Below, piece by piece: positions 45,974 through 53,345 of a DNA stretch of 64,000 nt. The notes under the pieces were generated by a model. The model had not been told where the DNA came from and did no database searches. It saw only the letters and a list, made by a program, of their open reading frames with translations. How positions within the stretch are numbered: position 1 is the stretch's first letter; each line of letters opens with the position of its first letter. The position numbers and the translations under genes are program-made. Location: the NCBI GenBank assembly GCA_947589665.1, contig CANQBJ010000001.1, positions 62,001 to 126,000 on the forward strand, given 5' to 3'. The DNA is from an uncultured Clostridia bacterium. GTDB taxonomy: Bacteria; Bacillota; Clostridia; Lachnospirales; CAG-274.

Positions 45974-46075
45974 CGAAATAGGGATTATGTAATTTATTTG
46001 TAAAAAAAGGACCAAAAATTGCCGTCGTCTTAATAAATCCCTGTTTTATGGGAATACGGATATCAGCTTTCCATG

Positions 46076-46218
46076 AAAAAACCCCGACGCACAAGCGTCG
46101 GGGCATTGTATTCTGTAAAGCTCAATAATGGAAGTTAGAAAGGGTAGGGGGAGAACTTCATTCATTAAAGAGCTTTAGGTAAAAACCAATGGACAAGAGA
46201 TATCTTGTTCATCAGCTT
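46076..46218 (-). ncRNA. Candidate small RNA with C-rich loop
   Basis: A transcript of about 143 bases is bounded by a promoter (TTTACA 46248-46253, 17 bases, TATAAT 46225-46230) and a strong terminator (CCCCGACGC/GCGTCGGGG then TTTTTT, 46103-46076). Predicted folds: a short 5' hairpin ACAAGA/TCTTGT; a long stem joining AAAGCTC (46176-46170) to GAGCTTT (46123-46117) with further pairing inside; an apical loop near 46154-46136 reading CUCCCCCUACCC, complementary to Shine-Dalgarno sequences; then the terminator stem. No convincing reading frame with a ribosome site lies in it. Family not recognised. Confidence 0.6.
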
Positions 46219-46224
46219 ACATAC

Positions 46225-46253
46225 ATTATATAACATAGAGCATATAATGTAAA
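46225..46253 (-). promoter_or_regulatory. Sigma-A promoter of the candidate small RNA
   Basis: TTTACA (46248-46253) and TATAAT (46225-46230), spacing exactly 17 bases, on the minus strand downstream of spoIVA. Confidence 0.75.
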
Positions 46254-46387
46254 TAGTTTTTTTGTGAAATAAATGAGAACATTTTTTGAAAAATTGTGTA
46301 GAAATATGCAAAATTTTAATAAAAAATATAAAATATTGACCATTATTATATTTTATATGAATAAATTGTGAATTTCCTGTCATTTTG

Positions 46388-47866
46388 TTACAGCAGTATG
46401 CATATTATACCGCCGCTGCCCTCGTTTATGATCTTCTGAAGGCTTTCCTTGAACTTGAACTGAGTGTCCTCTGGCAGACGCATAAGCTTGGTGTTAAGGT
46501 CATCGGTCACAAGCTCCTTAAGAGTCCTGCCAAAAATACTGTATTCCCAAATACTGTTAGGGTCTACGCTGTACTGGGCGTTAAGATAGTCCACAAGCTC
46601 CTTTGACTGCTCCTCAGAGCCTACTATAGGCGCAACGGTAGTCTTGATATTGGTCTTTATAAGGTGTATTCCCGGAGCCTCAGCCTTTATTTTTATACCG
46701 TATCGGCTGCCCTGCTTAAGTACCTCTGGGGGTTCAAGAGCCATATCCTCAACAGAGGGCGTAACTATGCCGTAGCCCTTTTTATTTACCTCATCAAGGG
46801 CATTCTTTATCTTGTCATACTCCTTTTTGGCATCGGATAACAATTTAATAGTAGAAATAAGCTCAAACTCACTGCTTATTTCGGTACCCGTAGTTTCCGT
46901 AAGCACGTCATAGAAAATATTGTCGTTAAGGAAAAGCTCTATGTATGCCTTGCCCTCCCCCAGGTCTATGTTTTCGGAATATATCTTCTTTACATTTTCG
47001 TTTTCGTTTAATATCTCGGAGGCTGCGGGTATATCCTTGATACCGTTTATGCCCTCTGCCATAGCCTTTGCCGATTCTATTATGCTGCTTTTTATATGGT
47101 AGCTGCTGTCCATTGCCTCAAGCCACTTCGGTATGGCTATATCCACCTCGCCCAGTGGGAAGGCATATAAAGCCTCGCTCAGTATATTGCTTATGTCCTC
47201 TGTAGTCATATCCCTGCAATTTACCGCAAGCACAGGCATTTTATATTTGTTCTCCATCTGCGTCCTTATTTCCTGTGTCTGCTCAGAAGAGGGGTCCTTG
47301 CAGTTAAGTATTATGACAAAGGGCTTTCCCGTGTCCTTAAGCTCCTTTATTATCCTTGCCTCGCTGTTTATGTAGCTTTCCCTGGGGATATCGGTAATAC
47401 TGCCATCTGTAGTAATAACAAGGCCAAGGGCTGCGTGATCCGTTATTACCTTATGTGTGCCAAGCTCGGCAGCCTGGGCAAAGGGCATTTTGCTTTCTGA
47501 CCAGGGTGTGGACACCATTCTGGGGCTGTTGTTCTCTGTGTGTCCCTTTGCCCCGTCTACTATGTAGCCTACGCAGTCTATAAGCCTTACATTTAAGCTT
47601 ATTCCCTCGGCAGGGCTTATTGTAACTGCCTCGTTAGGCACAAACTTAGGCTCCGTAGTCATTATTGAAGTACCCTCTGCCGACTGGGGCAGCTCATCCC
47701 TTGTCCTTGTTTTTACATATTCGTTTTCAATATTGGGTATAACGAGCTTTTCCATAAAGTTTTTTATAAATGTAGACTTTCCCGTTCTCACAGGTCCTAC
47801 TACGCCAATATAGATATCTCCGCCTGTTCTCTCCGCTATATCCTTATATACATCATAGCTGTTCAT
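46388..47866 (-). CDS. spoIVA: Stage IV sporulation protein A
   Basis: ATPase that polymerises on the forespore surface to form the spore-coat base. 492 residues, full length. N-terminal GTPase-like fold with Walker A VGPVRTGKSTFIKNF (about 23-37), TRDELPQSAEGTSIMTTEPK, and LIDCVGYIVDGA; the middle and C-terminal domains end with the hydrophobic GSGGIICILL tail used for membrane docking with SpoVM. GGAGGTATGTT precedes the ATG. A sigma-E-like promoter lies upstream, agreeing with mother-cell expression. Confidence 0.96.
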   Translation of the reverse strand: MNSYDVYKDIAERTGGDIYIGVVGPVRTGKSTFIKNFMEKLVIPNIENEYVKTRTRDELPQSAEGTSIMTTEPKFVPNEAVTISPAEGISLNVRLIDCVGYIVDGAKGHTENNSPRMVSTPWSESKMPFAQAAELGTHKVITDHAALGLVITTDGSITDIPRESYINSEARIIKELKDTGKPFVIILNCKDPSSEQTQEIRTQMENKYKMPVLAVNCRDMTTEDISNILSEALYAFPLGEVDIAIPKWLEAMDSSYHIKSSIIESAKAMAEGINGIKDIPAASEILNENENVKKIYSENIDLGEGKAYIELFLNDNIFYDVLTETTGTEISSEFELISTIKLLSDAKKEYDKIKNALDEVNKKGYGIVTPSVEDMALEPPEVLKQGSRYGIKIKAEAPGIHLIKTNIKTTVAPIVGSEEQSKELVDYLNAQYSVDPNSIWEYSIFGRTLKELVTDDLNTKLMRLPEDTQFKFKESLQKIINEGSGGIICILL

Positions 47867-47893
47867 AACATACCTCCGTTCAAAGTTATAATC

Positions 47894-47921
47894 ATTGTAT
47901 GATATTTCAGGTGTAAATATG
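47894..47921 (-). promoter_or_regulatory. Sigma-E-like promoter of spoIVA
   Basis: On the minus strand CATATT (47916-47921), 14 bases, CATACAAT (47894-47901). This matches the mother-cell sigma-E pattern (ATATT, 14-15 bases, CATACANT) and lies about 30 bases before the start codon. Confidence 0.65.
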
Positions 47922-48118
47922 TAATTTTGAACTTTATGAAAAACTTACAAAAATTTGGCTTAAATTTTGTAGAATACTACCAAAATCGTTTTTTCTGTTT
48001 CACAAAAATTACCGCAATGTTGAAAAATTGTGTCATAAAACGGATTTTTACCAGTCAAAGGCAAAAAAACAGGGCTCAACTGTGCAAAATTTACAAATGC
48101 AGGGCATAAAAAATAAAT

Positions 48119-48147
48119 TTGACAAAACCTCAAATTCAAGTTATTAT
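48119..48147 (+). promoter_or_regulatory. Sigma-A promoter of the HPr-like gene
   Basis: TTGACA (48119-48124), 17 bases, TATTAT (48142-48147), about 50 bases ahead of the start. Confidence 0.75.
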
Positions 48148-48204
48148 TACATTGTAACAATTAATTTTTTGGATGTTTATCCATTTAAAGGGAGGTAAAC
48201 GATT

Positions 48205-48435
48205 ATGAAAAATTTAACTCTTAAATTAGACTCAATTGACAAGGTAAAGGATTTTGTAAACATTATAAGCACTTTTGACGGTGACTTTGATTTAGCTTCC
48301 GACAGATATGTTGTAGACGCAAAGTCAATAATGGGTATCTTCTCATTAGACGTTAGCAAGCCTATCCGCCTTGACGTACATGATGACGCTGAGTTTGACG
48401 CAGTTAAGGCTAAATTAGGCAAGTACGAAGCATAA
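48205..48435 (+). CDS. HPr-like protein lacking the phosphocarrier histidine
   Basis: 76-residue HPr-fold protein. True HPr has a GxHARP motif around residue 15; here that loop reads KLDSIDKVKDFV with no histidine, so it cannot carry phosphate in the sugar PTS. The regulatory serine region is kept as VDAKSIMGIFSLDVSKP (Ser41). It thus resembles Crh of Bacillus, which acts only after serine phosphorylation by HprK. Strong GGGAGG site, consensus promoter, and its own terminator make it a well expressed single gene. A HprK-related kinase gene lies about 1.9 kb away on the other strand. Confidence 0.85.
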   Translation: MKNLTLKLDSIDKVKDFVNIISTFDGDFDLASDRYVVDAKSIMGIFSLDVSKPIRLDVHDDAEFDAVKAKLGKYEA

Positions 48436-48467
48436 TTATTGAAATTTATTATAGCTTTATAAACCAG

Positions 48468-48509
48468 AAGGAGATGTCGCATTTGAATATGCGACATCTC
48501 CTTATTTTA
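48468..48509 (+). terminator. Terminator of the HPr-like gene
   Basis: AAGGAGATGTCGCAT and ATGCGACATCTCCTT form a perfect 15-base stem followed by TTATTTTAT. Confidence 0.9.
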
Positions 48510-48515
48510 TGACAC

Positions 48516-48834
48516 TGTACGTATAAATTTTTGTTTAACTGAGTAAAATATACCTCTCCACCGCCTAACGGCGTCAGCACTTTCGGCTTTGCCGAAAGCC
48601 GACCTAACGGTCGTCCGATAAATCTTTCGGTGCAATGTCCCCCTCCCCTGATAGGGGAGGTTTAGGTGGGTGTCTTTCAAAGTTGCTTATTTACTTAGAA
48701 AAACAACAACTAAGCTGCTGTCACAGCCTTTGCGGTGCATAACCTCCCCTAGCGTAGCGTCGGAGGGGAGGGGGACCATGCGCAGCATGGTGGAAGGGTC
48801 GCCTTACTAACATAAACACAAATTTAATGCAACA
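48516..48834. repeat. Family-1 MITE-like repeat, copy at 48.5 kb (~319 bp)
   Basis: Outer ends TAAATTTTTGTTTA (left, about 48524-48537) and TAAACACAAATTTA (right, near 48813-48826) are inverted repeats; the right end continues ATGCAACA, the same end as the family-2 element at 17162. Inner ends ACCTCTCCACC and GGTGGAAGGGT are also inverted. Inside are hairpins such as CTTTCGGC/GCCGAAAG, CTCCCCTGATAGGGGAG and CCATGCGCAGCATGG. No protein-coding content. Confidence 0.8.
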
Positions 48835-48853
48835 GCCTCTTTTATCGTGCAGT

Positions 48854-49330
48854 TTATTTTATTTTAAATATTTTTTTAATTACTCTCTTAATGCGGTTCA
48901 TACCGCCGAACAGTATATGCCTTAGGGGCATAATGCCTACCCATATCCTGACATAAGCGCGGTACAGCTTATTGTCGGCGGAAAAGGTCCTTTTGCCTCT
49001 GTGTATCTCGGTGACTATTCCCGCAAGCTGATCGTGGCGTATGCCCCTTTCTACAGTCCACTGATTGTCGCCGCACATATTGTATGTACCGTCGGCATTT
49101 ACCCCCACTACTCTGTGGAGTACAAACTGACCGTCATCTCTTATATACAGAGGAAGGTCATATTTTTTAAGAGGGTCAACAGCCTTTTTTATAACAACTC
49201 TGTCGCCGTCGTTGTGTATGGTGGGGAGCATACTCGTGCCTTTGGGATTGAAATTGACTGTACCGCCGCTTTCAAGCATTTCCTTCATTACACCGTATAT
49301 CTCATTGAGCCTTACCTGCTTAGTCTGCAA
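48854..49330 (-). CDS. S24/S26-family (signal-peptidase-like) peptidase
   Basis: 158 residues. The serine motif NPKGTSMLPT puts the nucleophile at Ser33 and LHRVVGV places a histidine near 72, the Ser/His pattern of the SipW/S26B-type signal peptidases rather than Ser/Lys. MCGDNQW is the usual GDN motif. The C-terminal ~40 residues are basic and hydrophobic and may anchor it. The likely start is the TTG at 49328-49330, 9 bases after GGGAG, overlapping the PqqD gene by 11 bases. Last gene of the kinase-PqqD-peptidase cassette; it could release a leader peptide. Confidence 0.82.
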   Translation of the reverse strand: MQTKQVRLNEIYGVMKEMLESGGTVNFNPKGTSMLPTIHNDGDRVVIKKAVDPLKKYDLPLYIRDDGQFVLHRVVGVNADGTYNMCGDNQWTVERGIRHDQLAGIVTEIHRGKRTFSADNKLYRAYVRIWVGIMPLRHILFGGMNRIKRVIKKIFKIK

Positions 49331-49586
49331 TAAAACCAGCTCCCTTTAAGGAGGTCATATATTCCGCAACATCCCTTCTGGCAGTTTCCTCATCTGTATC
49401 GTATTCCTTGAGTACTCTCTGCACAAGCTCCTCCTCGGAAACATCCTCTTCAAGATTCTTCCAGAGGAAGGCGCCTACATCGTTAAGCGTTATAACGCCG
49501 CTGAAATCCATTGTACCCTCGCCTACAGGCACTACTATATTGCTGCCTGCCACCTCTCTCAATAAATAACCGTCTTTTATCTTCAT
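49320..49586 (-). CDS. PqqD-family peptide chaperone (RRE domain)
   Basis: 88 residues forming the winged-helix PqqD/RiPP recognition fold: LLREVAGSNIVVPVGEGTMD, then ITLNDVGAFLWKNLEEDVSE and EEELVQRVLKEYDTDEETAR, ending KGAGFI. Such proteins bind the leader of ribosomally made peptides and present it to enzymes. It is flanked and overlapped by a HprK-like kinase gene (3 bases upstream) and an S26 peptidase gene. Confidence 0.88.
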   Translation of the reverse strand: MKIKDGYLLREVAGSNIVVPVGEGTMDFSGVITLNDVGAFLWKNLEEDVSEEELVQRVLKEYDTDEETARRDVAEYMTSLKGAGFIAD

Positions 49587-49589
49587 AGC

Positions 49590-50297
49590 TTATTCCTCCA
49601 CTTTTATTCCGTTATAGCTTACCTCAGCCGCTTCCTCGGATATATTGCAGCCCAGTCTGTAGAGCTTTACGCTGCTCAGTACTCTGTCCAGCATATCCAG
49701 AAGCATTATCATCCTGTCCTTTTCGGCAGGTCTTATGGTCTGCTGCATTACAAGGGGTATTGCCTCCACTGCCTTTATCTGCTTTACCCAGTTGTCCTCC
49801 GAGCGCTCTAAAAACACAATTGCTCCAAGAGGCACCTTCATATTAAGGTTTCTGTCAGTCTTACCGCTCCAGGGGGTACCATATACCCAAAGCCTGTCGT
49901 CTACAAGCCTTATGGCGGGCTTATCGTCATTTATTATCCTTGCATTGTCCGCGCCGAAATGCTTTTGCCAAAGCTCCGTGTGTGTAGACTTTCCCGTACC
50001 GGGATCGGCGGAAAACAAATAGGCATAGCCGTCCTTTACAACACCGCTGCTGTGGAGCATAAAGCCGTTGAAGTGCAAAAGCGCCTCGTAAAATGCCGCT
50101 CCCGTATAGACATATTCTATATCATCTATTGTAAGATGAGGGCTTTCCCTATGCCACTGCTCCAATGTCTCGTCGGGAATATCTATTGTTATCTGAGGCT
50201 TTTCAAACTCAGTCTCATAGAACTTAGCCTGCTTAAGCATTGTGTCATATTTATATTTGATAAGCAAATCTATATCTGCAACTCTTAGTTTATGCAT
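49590..50297 (-). CDS. HprK-related kinase of a PqqD/S26 cassette
   Basis: About 235 residues of the HPr-kinase/PEPCK-like fold. The P-loop is FSADPGTGKSTHTELW; other family marks are GFMLHSSGVV, RIINDDKPAIRL and YGTPWSGKTDRNLN. It lacks the N-terminal domain and full signature of true HprK/P, and matches the small kinases found with PqqD proteins in RiPP and lasso-peptide gene sets. ATG at 50295-50297, 7-8 bases after AGGAG, is preferred. Promoter TTGTTA-17-TATACT just upstream. Target may be a RiPP precursor, or speculatively the HPr-like protein nearby. Confidence 0.82.
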   Translation of the reverse strand: MHKLRVADIDLLIKYKYDTMLKQAKFYETEFEKPQITIDIPDETLEQWHRESPHLTIDDIEYVYTGAAFYEALLHFNGFMLHSSGVVKDGYAYLFSADPGTGKSTHTELWQKHFGADNARIINDDKPAIRLVDDRLWVYGTPWSGKTDRNLNMKVPLGAIVFLERSEDNWVKQIKAVEAIPLVMQQTIRPAEKDRMIMLLDMLDRVLSSVKLYRLGCNISEEAAEVSYNGIKVEE

Positions 50298-50317
50298 AAA
50301 CATACTCCTTTTGTACA

Positions 50318-50346
50318 AGTATAGCACAGTTACCCGAAACTAACAA
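50318..50346 (-). promoter_or_regulatory. Promoter of the kinase-PqqD-peptidase operon
   Basis: Minus-strand TTGTTA (50341-50346) and TATACT (50318-50323), spacing 17 bases, in the short gap after the methionine gene stop. Confidence 0.55.
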
Positions 50347-50353
50347 GCATTTT

Positions 50354-52102
50354 TTATTTTTTCCCAATTATAGCAAAAAGGTCCTCTGCAATGGAAAGCC
50401 TGTTAAATGGTATTATAAAGTAAAAGCCGTCTGCAAAGTCATATACCTTGTCCATGACCTCCCCGGATATATCAATACCCACCTTCTGCGCCTCAGCCCT
50501 TGTCATATCGGGAGAAAACCTTTGCACAACACTGCGGGGAACGGTTATTCCCGTAAGCTCATTTTTGATAAAAAGGGCATTTGTATAGCTTACAAGGGGC
50601 ATTATTCCCACAAGCATTTTAGCGGAGCTTATATGCTTTTTTATATCCCTGAGTACGGCTATATCCTTATCGTCATATACAGGCTGAGTCAGAAAAAATT
50701 CCGCTCCAGCCTCTTCCTTGAGCCTTATCCTCTCTATCTCCGTTTCTATGTTTCTTCTGGCATAATTTATGGCTCCGCCGTAGGATACTCTGCTGTCGGC
50801 AAGCTGTATGTCGTTCATTTCCCTTATGTATTCCATAAGCTTTACGGAATCGAAATTGAAAACGCCTTTTATATTATCTCTGCTTGTGCTTGGCACAGGG
50901 TCTCCCGTAATAACAAGGAAATTCCGTATATCGTTTATATATGCGCCTAAAAGCTGAGAGCCTATGCCTATGGCATTCTTGTCACGGCAGCATATATGGG
51001 GCATTACATTCACACCTGTTTCCCGCGCTACCTTTATACTCATAAGTACGGAGTCCGCCCTTGTTCTTCCGCTGGGGGAATCCGCAAAGGTTATAACGTC
51101 TACATTTTGCTTTTTAAGGTAATTGGCAGTTTCCATAAGAGCGGTACAGTCTCCGTTCTTAGGGGGATCAAGCTCTACGGCAATTATTTTGCTACCCTTT
51201 CCCTTGTCTGCAAAGAATACATTTGACCTGCCGCTTTTATGTGAGCCTGTGGTCTTTTCAGCCTTGTGCCTGTGGGGGACAAATGTCCTTTCAAGGCTTA
51301 CGGCATCGCCTACAGCCTTTATATACCGCGGGTCCGTACCGCAGCAGCCTCCCAGTATATCGGCATATTCCGCAATTTCCGCCATTTTGCCCGCATAGTA
51401 ATTTATATTGTCCAGAAAAACCATTCTGTCCTGTATCACAGAGGGATAGCTGGCATTGGGCAGAGCAGTTATGAACTTATCCGTATTTATATCTGCATCC
51501 CTTAATACCTTAAGAAGATGTCCCGGACCTATGCCGCAGTTAAAGCCCATAGCGTCTATTTCCGCTATAGCGCCTGCCTTCTCCATAAGCCGTCTTGCGC
51601 TTATGCCCTCTTCTGTGTAGCCGTGCTGATTAACGCAGAACTGCGTTATTATAAAAGCGTCCTTTTTTCTCTCTTTTATATGCCTTATGACCTCTGTTAC
51701 AGGCTCGATCTCAGAAAATGTCTCAAATACAAATATGCTGCCGCCCTTTTCTATAAAGGTATCTGCAATAGTATAGTAGTCCTCTTCGTTTCCCGGACCT
51801 ATGTCACAGGCAACAAATACATCGTCTCCTGCCGCCCTTACGGCAATATCATAGGCGGCGGCAATATTTTCCTTAAGCTCCGCCTCAGTACAGTTAAGGC
51901 CTGTCCTGTTGCTTTCAAAGGTATTTGTCCTTATGAGCCTTGCGCCCTTTTCGATATAAGCCCTGTGTACACTGTATACAGCCTCGCTGTCCTCGGTATT
52001 TGCCTTTTCAGCCATGATATCTGGGTGTACAGAGGCAAAATATGTGCCGAAGGCGCCATCGCACAGAAGTCTGTGTTCCTTAAGATATTTTCGTATATCC
52101 AT
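50354..52102 (-). CDS. Bifunctional homocysteine S-methyltransferase / methylenetetrahydrofolate reductase
   Basis: About 582 residues. N-terminal half is the homocysteine S-methyltransferase barrel (LLCDGAFGTYFA; zinc cysteines in GFNCG and LGGCCGTDPRYI). C-terminal half is MetF-like (VELDPPKNGDCTALME, ITGDPVP, GAEFFLTQPVYD). Fused genes of this kind make methionine and 5-methyl-THF. The ATG at 52100-52102 follows GGTGAG; an in-frame GTG 9 bases upstream is possible. It begins just after a lipoprotein gene on the same strand. Confidence 0.93.
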   Translation of the reverse strand: MDIRKYLKEHRLLCDGAFGTYFASVHPDIMAEKANTEDSEAVYSVHRAYIEKGARLIRTNTFESNRTGLNCTEAELKENIAAAYDIAVRAAGDDVFVACDIGPGNEEDYYTIADTFIEKGGSIFVFETFSEIEPVTEVIRHIKERKKDAFIITQFCVNQHGYTEEGISARRLMEKAGAIAEIDAMGFNCGIGPGHLLKVLRDADINTDKFITALPNASYPSVIQDRMVFLDNINYYAGKMAEIAEYADILGGCCGTDPRYIKAVGDAVSLERTFVPHRHKAEKTTGSHKSGRSNVFFADKGKGSKIIAVELDPPKNGDCTALMETANYLKKQNVDVITFADSPSGRTRADSVLMSIKVARETGVNVMPHICCRDKNAIGIGSQLLGAYINDIRNFLVITGDPVPSTSRDNIKGVFNFDSVKLMEYIREMNDIQLADSRVSYGGAINYARRNIETEIERIRLKEEAGAEFFLTQPVYDDKDIAVLRDIKKHISSAKMLVGIMPLVSYTNALFIKNELTGITVPRSVVQRFSPDMTRAEAQKVGIDISGEVMDKVYDFADGFYFIIPFNRLSIAEDLFAIIGKK

Positions 52103-52113
52103 ATATCTCACCG

Positions 52114-52794
52114 TTACAGAAGCTGACAGAATATACCGTGTACATAATCATTTACAATATAAAATCTCATGATATAGCCTGACTTTCTTGTAGCCTCGCT
52201 GAAGTCCTGACCCTTCGGAGTAATGACTCTTTCCACATTTCCCTGATCATCGGCTACTGTAAAATACAGGTCTATGGTATAGCTGCCATCATCATGCTGA
52301 TTTGTGATATATTCCTCGTTTTCTTCATCTATTAAATAGGCATTTATTATCTCTTCTACCTTAGAGCAGTTCTTGTCCGTGTCCGTAACCGCAACGCCTG
52401 TAGTAACTATACCCTTTGAATTGGTAAGAGGTATCCTGCCGCCCTGGTATACAAAATCGGTTACAACATTATTCTCAACAGCTTGTCCATCTTTATCTGT
52501 CTGCAATATCTTGCCCGAATTCATTACAACTCCCTTTGAAGCCTCCTCAGCCTTCTCGTCGTCATACTCTACTGTCTCCGGGTCCACTCCAAGTACCGCA
52601 ACTGCCTTAGAGGGATAGTTATCATCATCCAGAGTATAGAGTATAAAGTCATTTATACTGTATTTTCCCGGTACTGTAGTACCCTTTACAATACTCTCCT
52701 CGGCAGCGGTATTTTCAGGCACTTCTGCGGCATCCCTTCCGCAGCCTGATAATATAAGGACCGATAACATAGCCAAACACAATAATTTTTTCAT
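52114..52794 (-). CDS. Lipoprotein of unknown function
   Basis: 226 residues with a lipoprotein signal (MLSVLILSGCGRD, lipobox LSGC). The mature part is acidic and contains a possible beta-rich domain (YSINDFILYTLDDDNYPSKA, TVADDQGNVERVITPKGQDF). No family recognised. CGGAGG stands before the ATG and TTGAAG-17-TATATA further upstream is a likely promoter. It precedes the methionine gene closely, but the functional link is unclear. Confidence 0.7.
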   Translation of the reverse strand: MKKLLCLAMLSVLILSGCGRDAAEVPENTAAEESIVKGTTVPGKYSINDFILYTLDDDNYPSKAVAVLGVDPETVEYDDEKAEEASKGVVMNSGKILQTDKDGQAVENNVVTDFVYQGGRIPLTNSKGIVTTGVAVTDTDKNCSKVEEIINAYLIDEENEEYITNQHDDGSYTIDLYFTVADDQGNVERVITPKGQDFSEATRKSGYIMRFYIVNDYVHGIFCQLL

Positions 52795-52970
52795 AATAAA
52801 CCTCCGTTATTTATATAATATTTGTAATTTTTCTCTTCAATATACTTTAACTGCAGTACATATGACAGAAATCCGTACATACTCCTATTTTATCAGATAA
52901 TTACGCCTTGTCAATAATTACTGTCAATTTAGTATACCACAACTTTACGGGTATTTCAAACAGACAAAAG

Positions 52971-52993
52971 AAAAAAGGGTCTCTTAGAGACCC
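52971..52993 (-). terminator. Terminator of the CGNN small protein gene
   Basis: GGGTCTCTAAGAGACCC stem followed on the minus strand by TTTTTTCTTTTG. Confidence 0.85.
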
Positions 52994-53004
52994 CCAACAA
53001 TACA

Positions 53005-53196
53005 TCAGCACTTGTTGTCACAAATACCGCCTATGCCATTATTTCCGCAGCAGCAGAAAAGAAGTATAAGGATAATTATCCATGAGCAGTCGTTGTTGCC
53101 ACAGCCGCCGAAAAGATTACCTACTCCATTGTTATTTCCGCAGCAGAAAAGAAGAATAATGATGATCCATAAAGTATTGTTGTTACCGCAACCCAT
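53005..53196 (-). CDS. Cys/Gly/Asn-rich two-repeat small membrane protein
   Basis: 63 residues made of a tandem repeat: CGNNNTLWIIIILLFCCGNN and CGNNDCSWIIILILLFCCCG, each a Cys-Gly-Asn segment followed by a short run of isoleucine/leucine. It ends GGICDNKC. The pattern recalls small cysteine-rich or YjcZ-like spore-associated proteins in Firmicutes, but I cannot assign a family. ATG at 53194-53196 lies 9 bases after GGAGG; a strong terminator follows. Hydrophobic runs of 9-10 residues are short for spanning a membrane. Confidence 0.65.
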   Translation of the reverse strand: MGCGNNNTLWIIIILLFCCGNNNGVGNLFGGCGNNDCSWIIILILLFCCCGNNGIGGICDNKC

Positions 53197-53289
53197 ATAA
53201 GTTACCTCCAATTTCTAATACAATTCAATTTTATGCGGGAGTACGGAAATATTGCAGGTCCACATTAAAAAAATTTAATTTTTATGCAG

Positions 53290-53318
53290 TTGAAATAAAT
53301 AATAAATTATGGTATATT
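53290..53318 (+). promoter_or_regulatory. Promoter of the EamA-proline operon
   Basis: TTGAAA (53290-53295), 17 bases, TATATT (53313-53318), 28 bases before the EamA gene start. Confidence 0.7.
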
Positions 53319-53345
53319 CTATAGATAGTGAAAAGAGGGAATAAT

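Noticed and set aside
46165-46383. 72-codon minus-strand frame after spoIVA
   Set aside because: No ribosome site, and it runs across a promoter and into the candidate small RNA.
48205-48435. Canonical HPr phosphocarrier of the PTS
   Set aside because: The active-site histidine motif is missing, so the phosphocarrier role is not supported.
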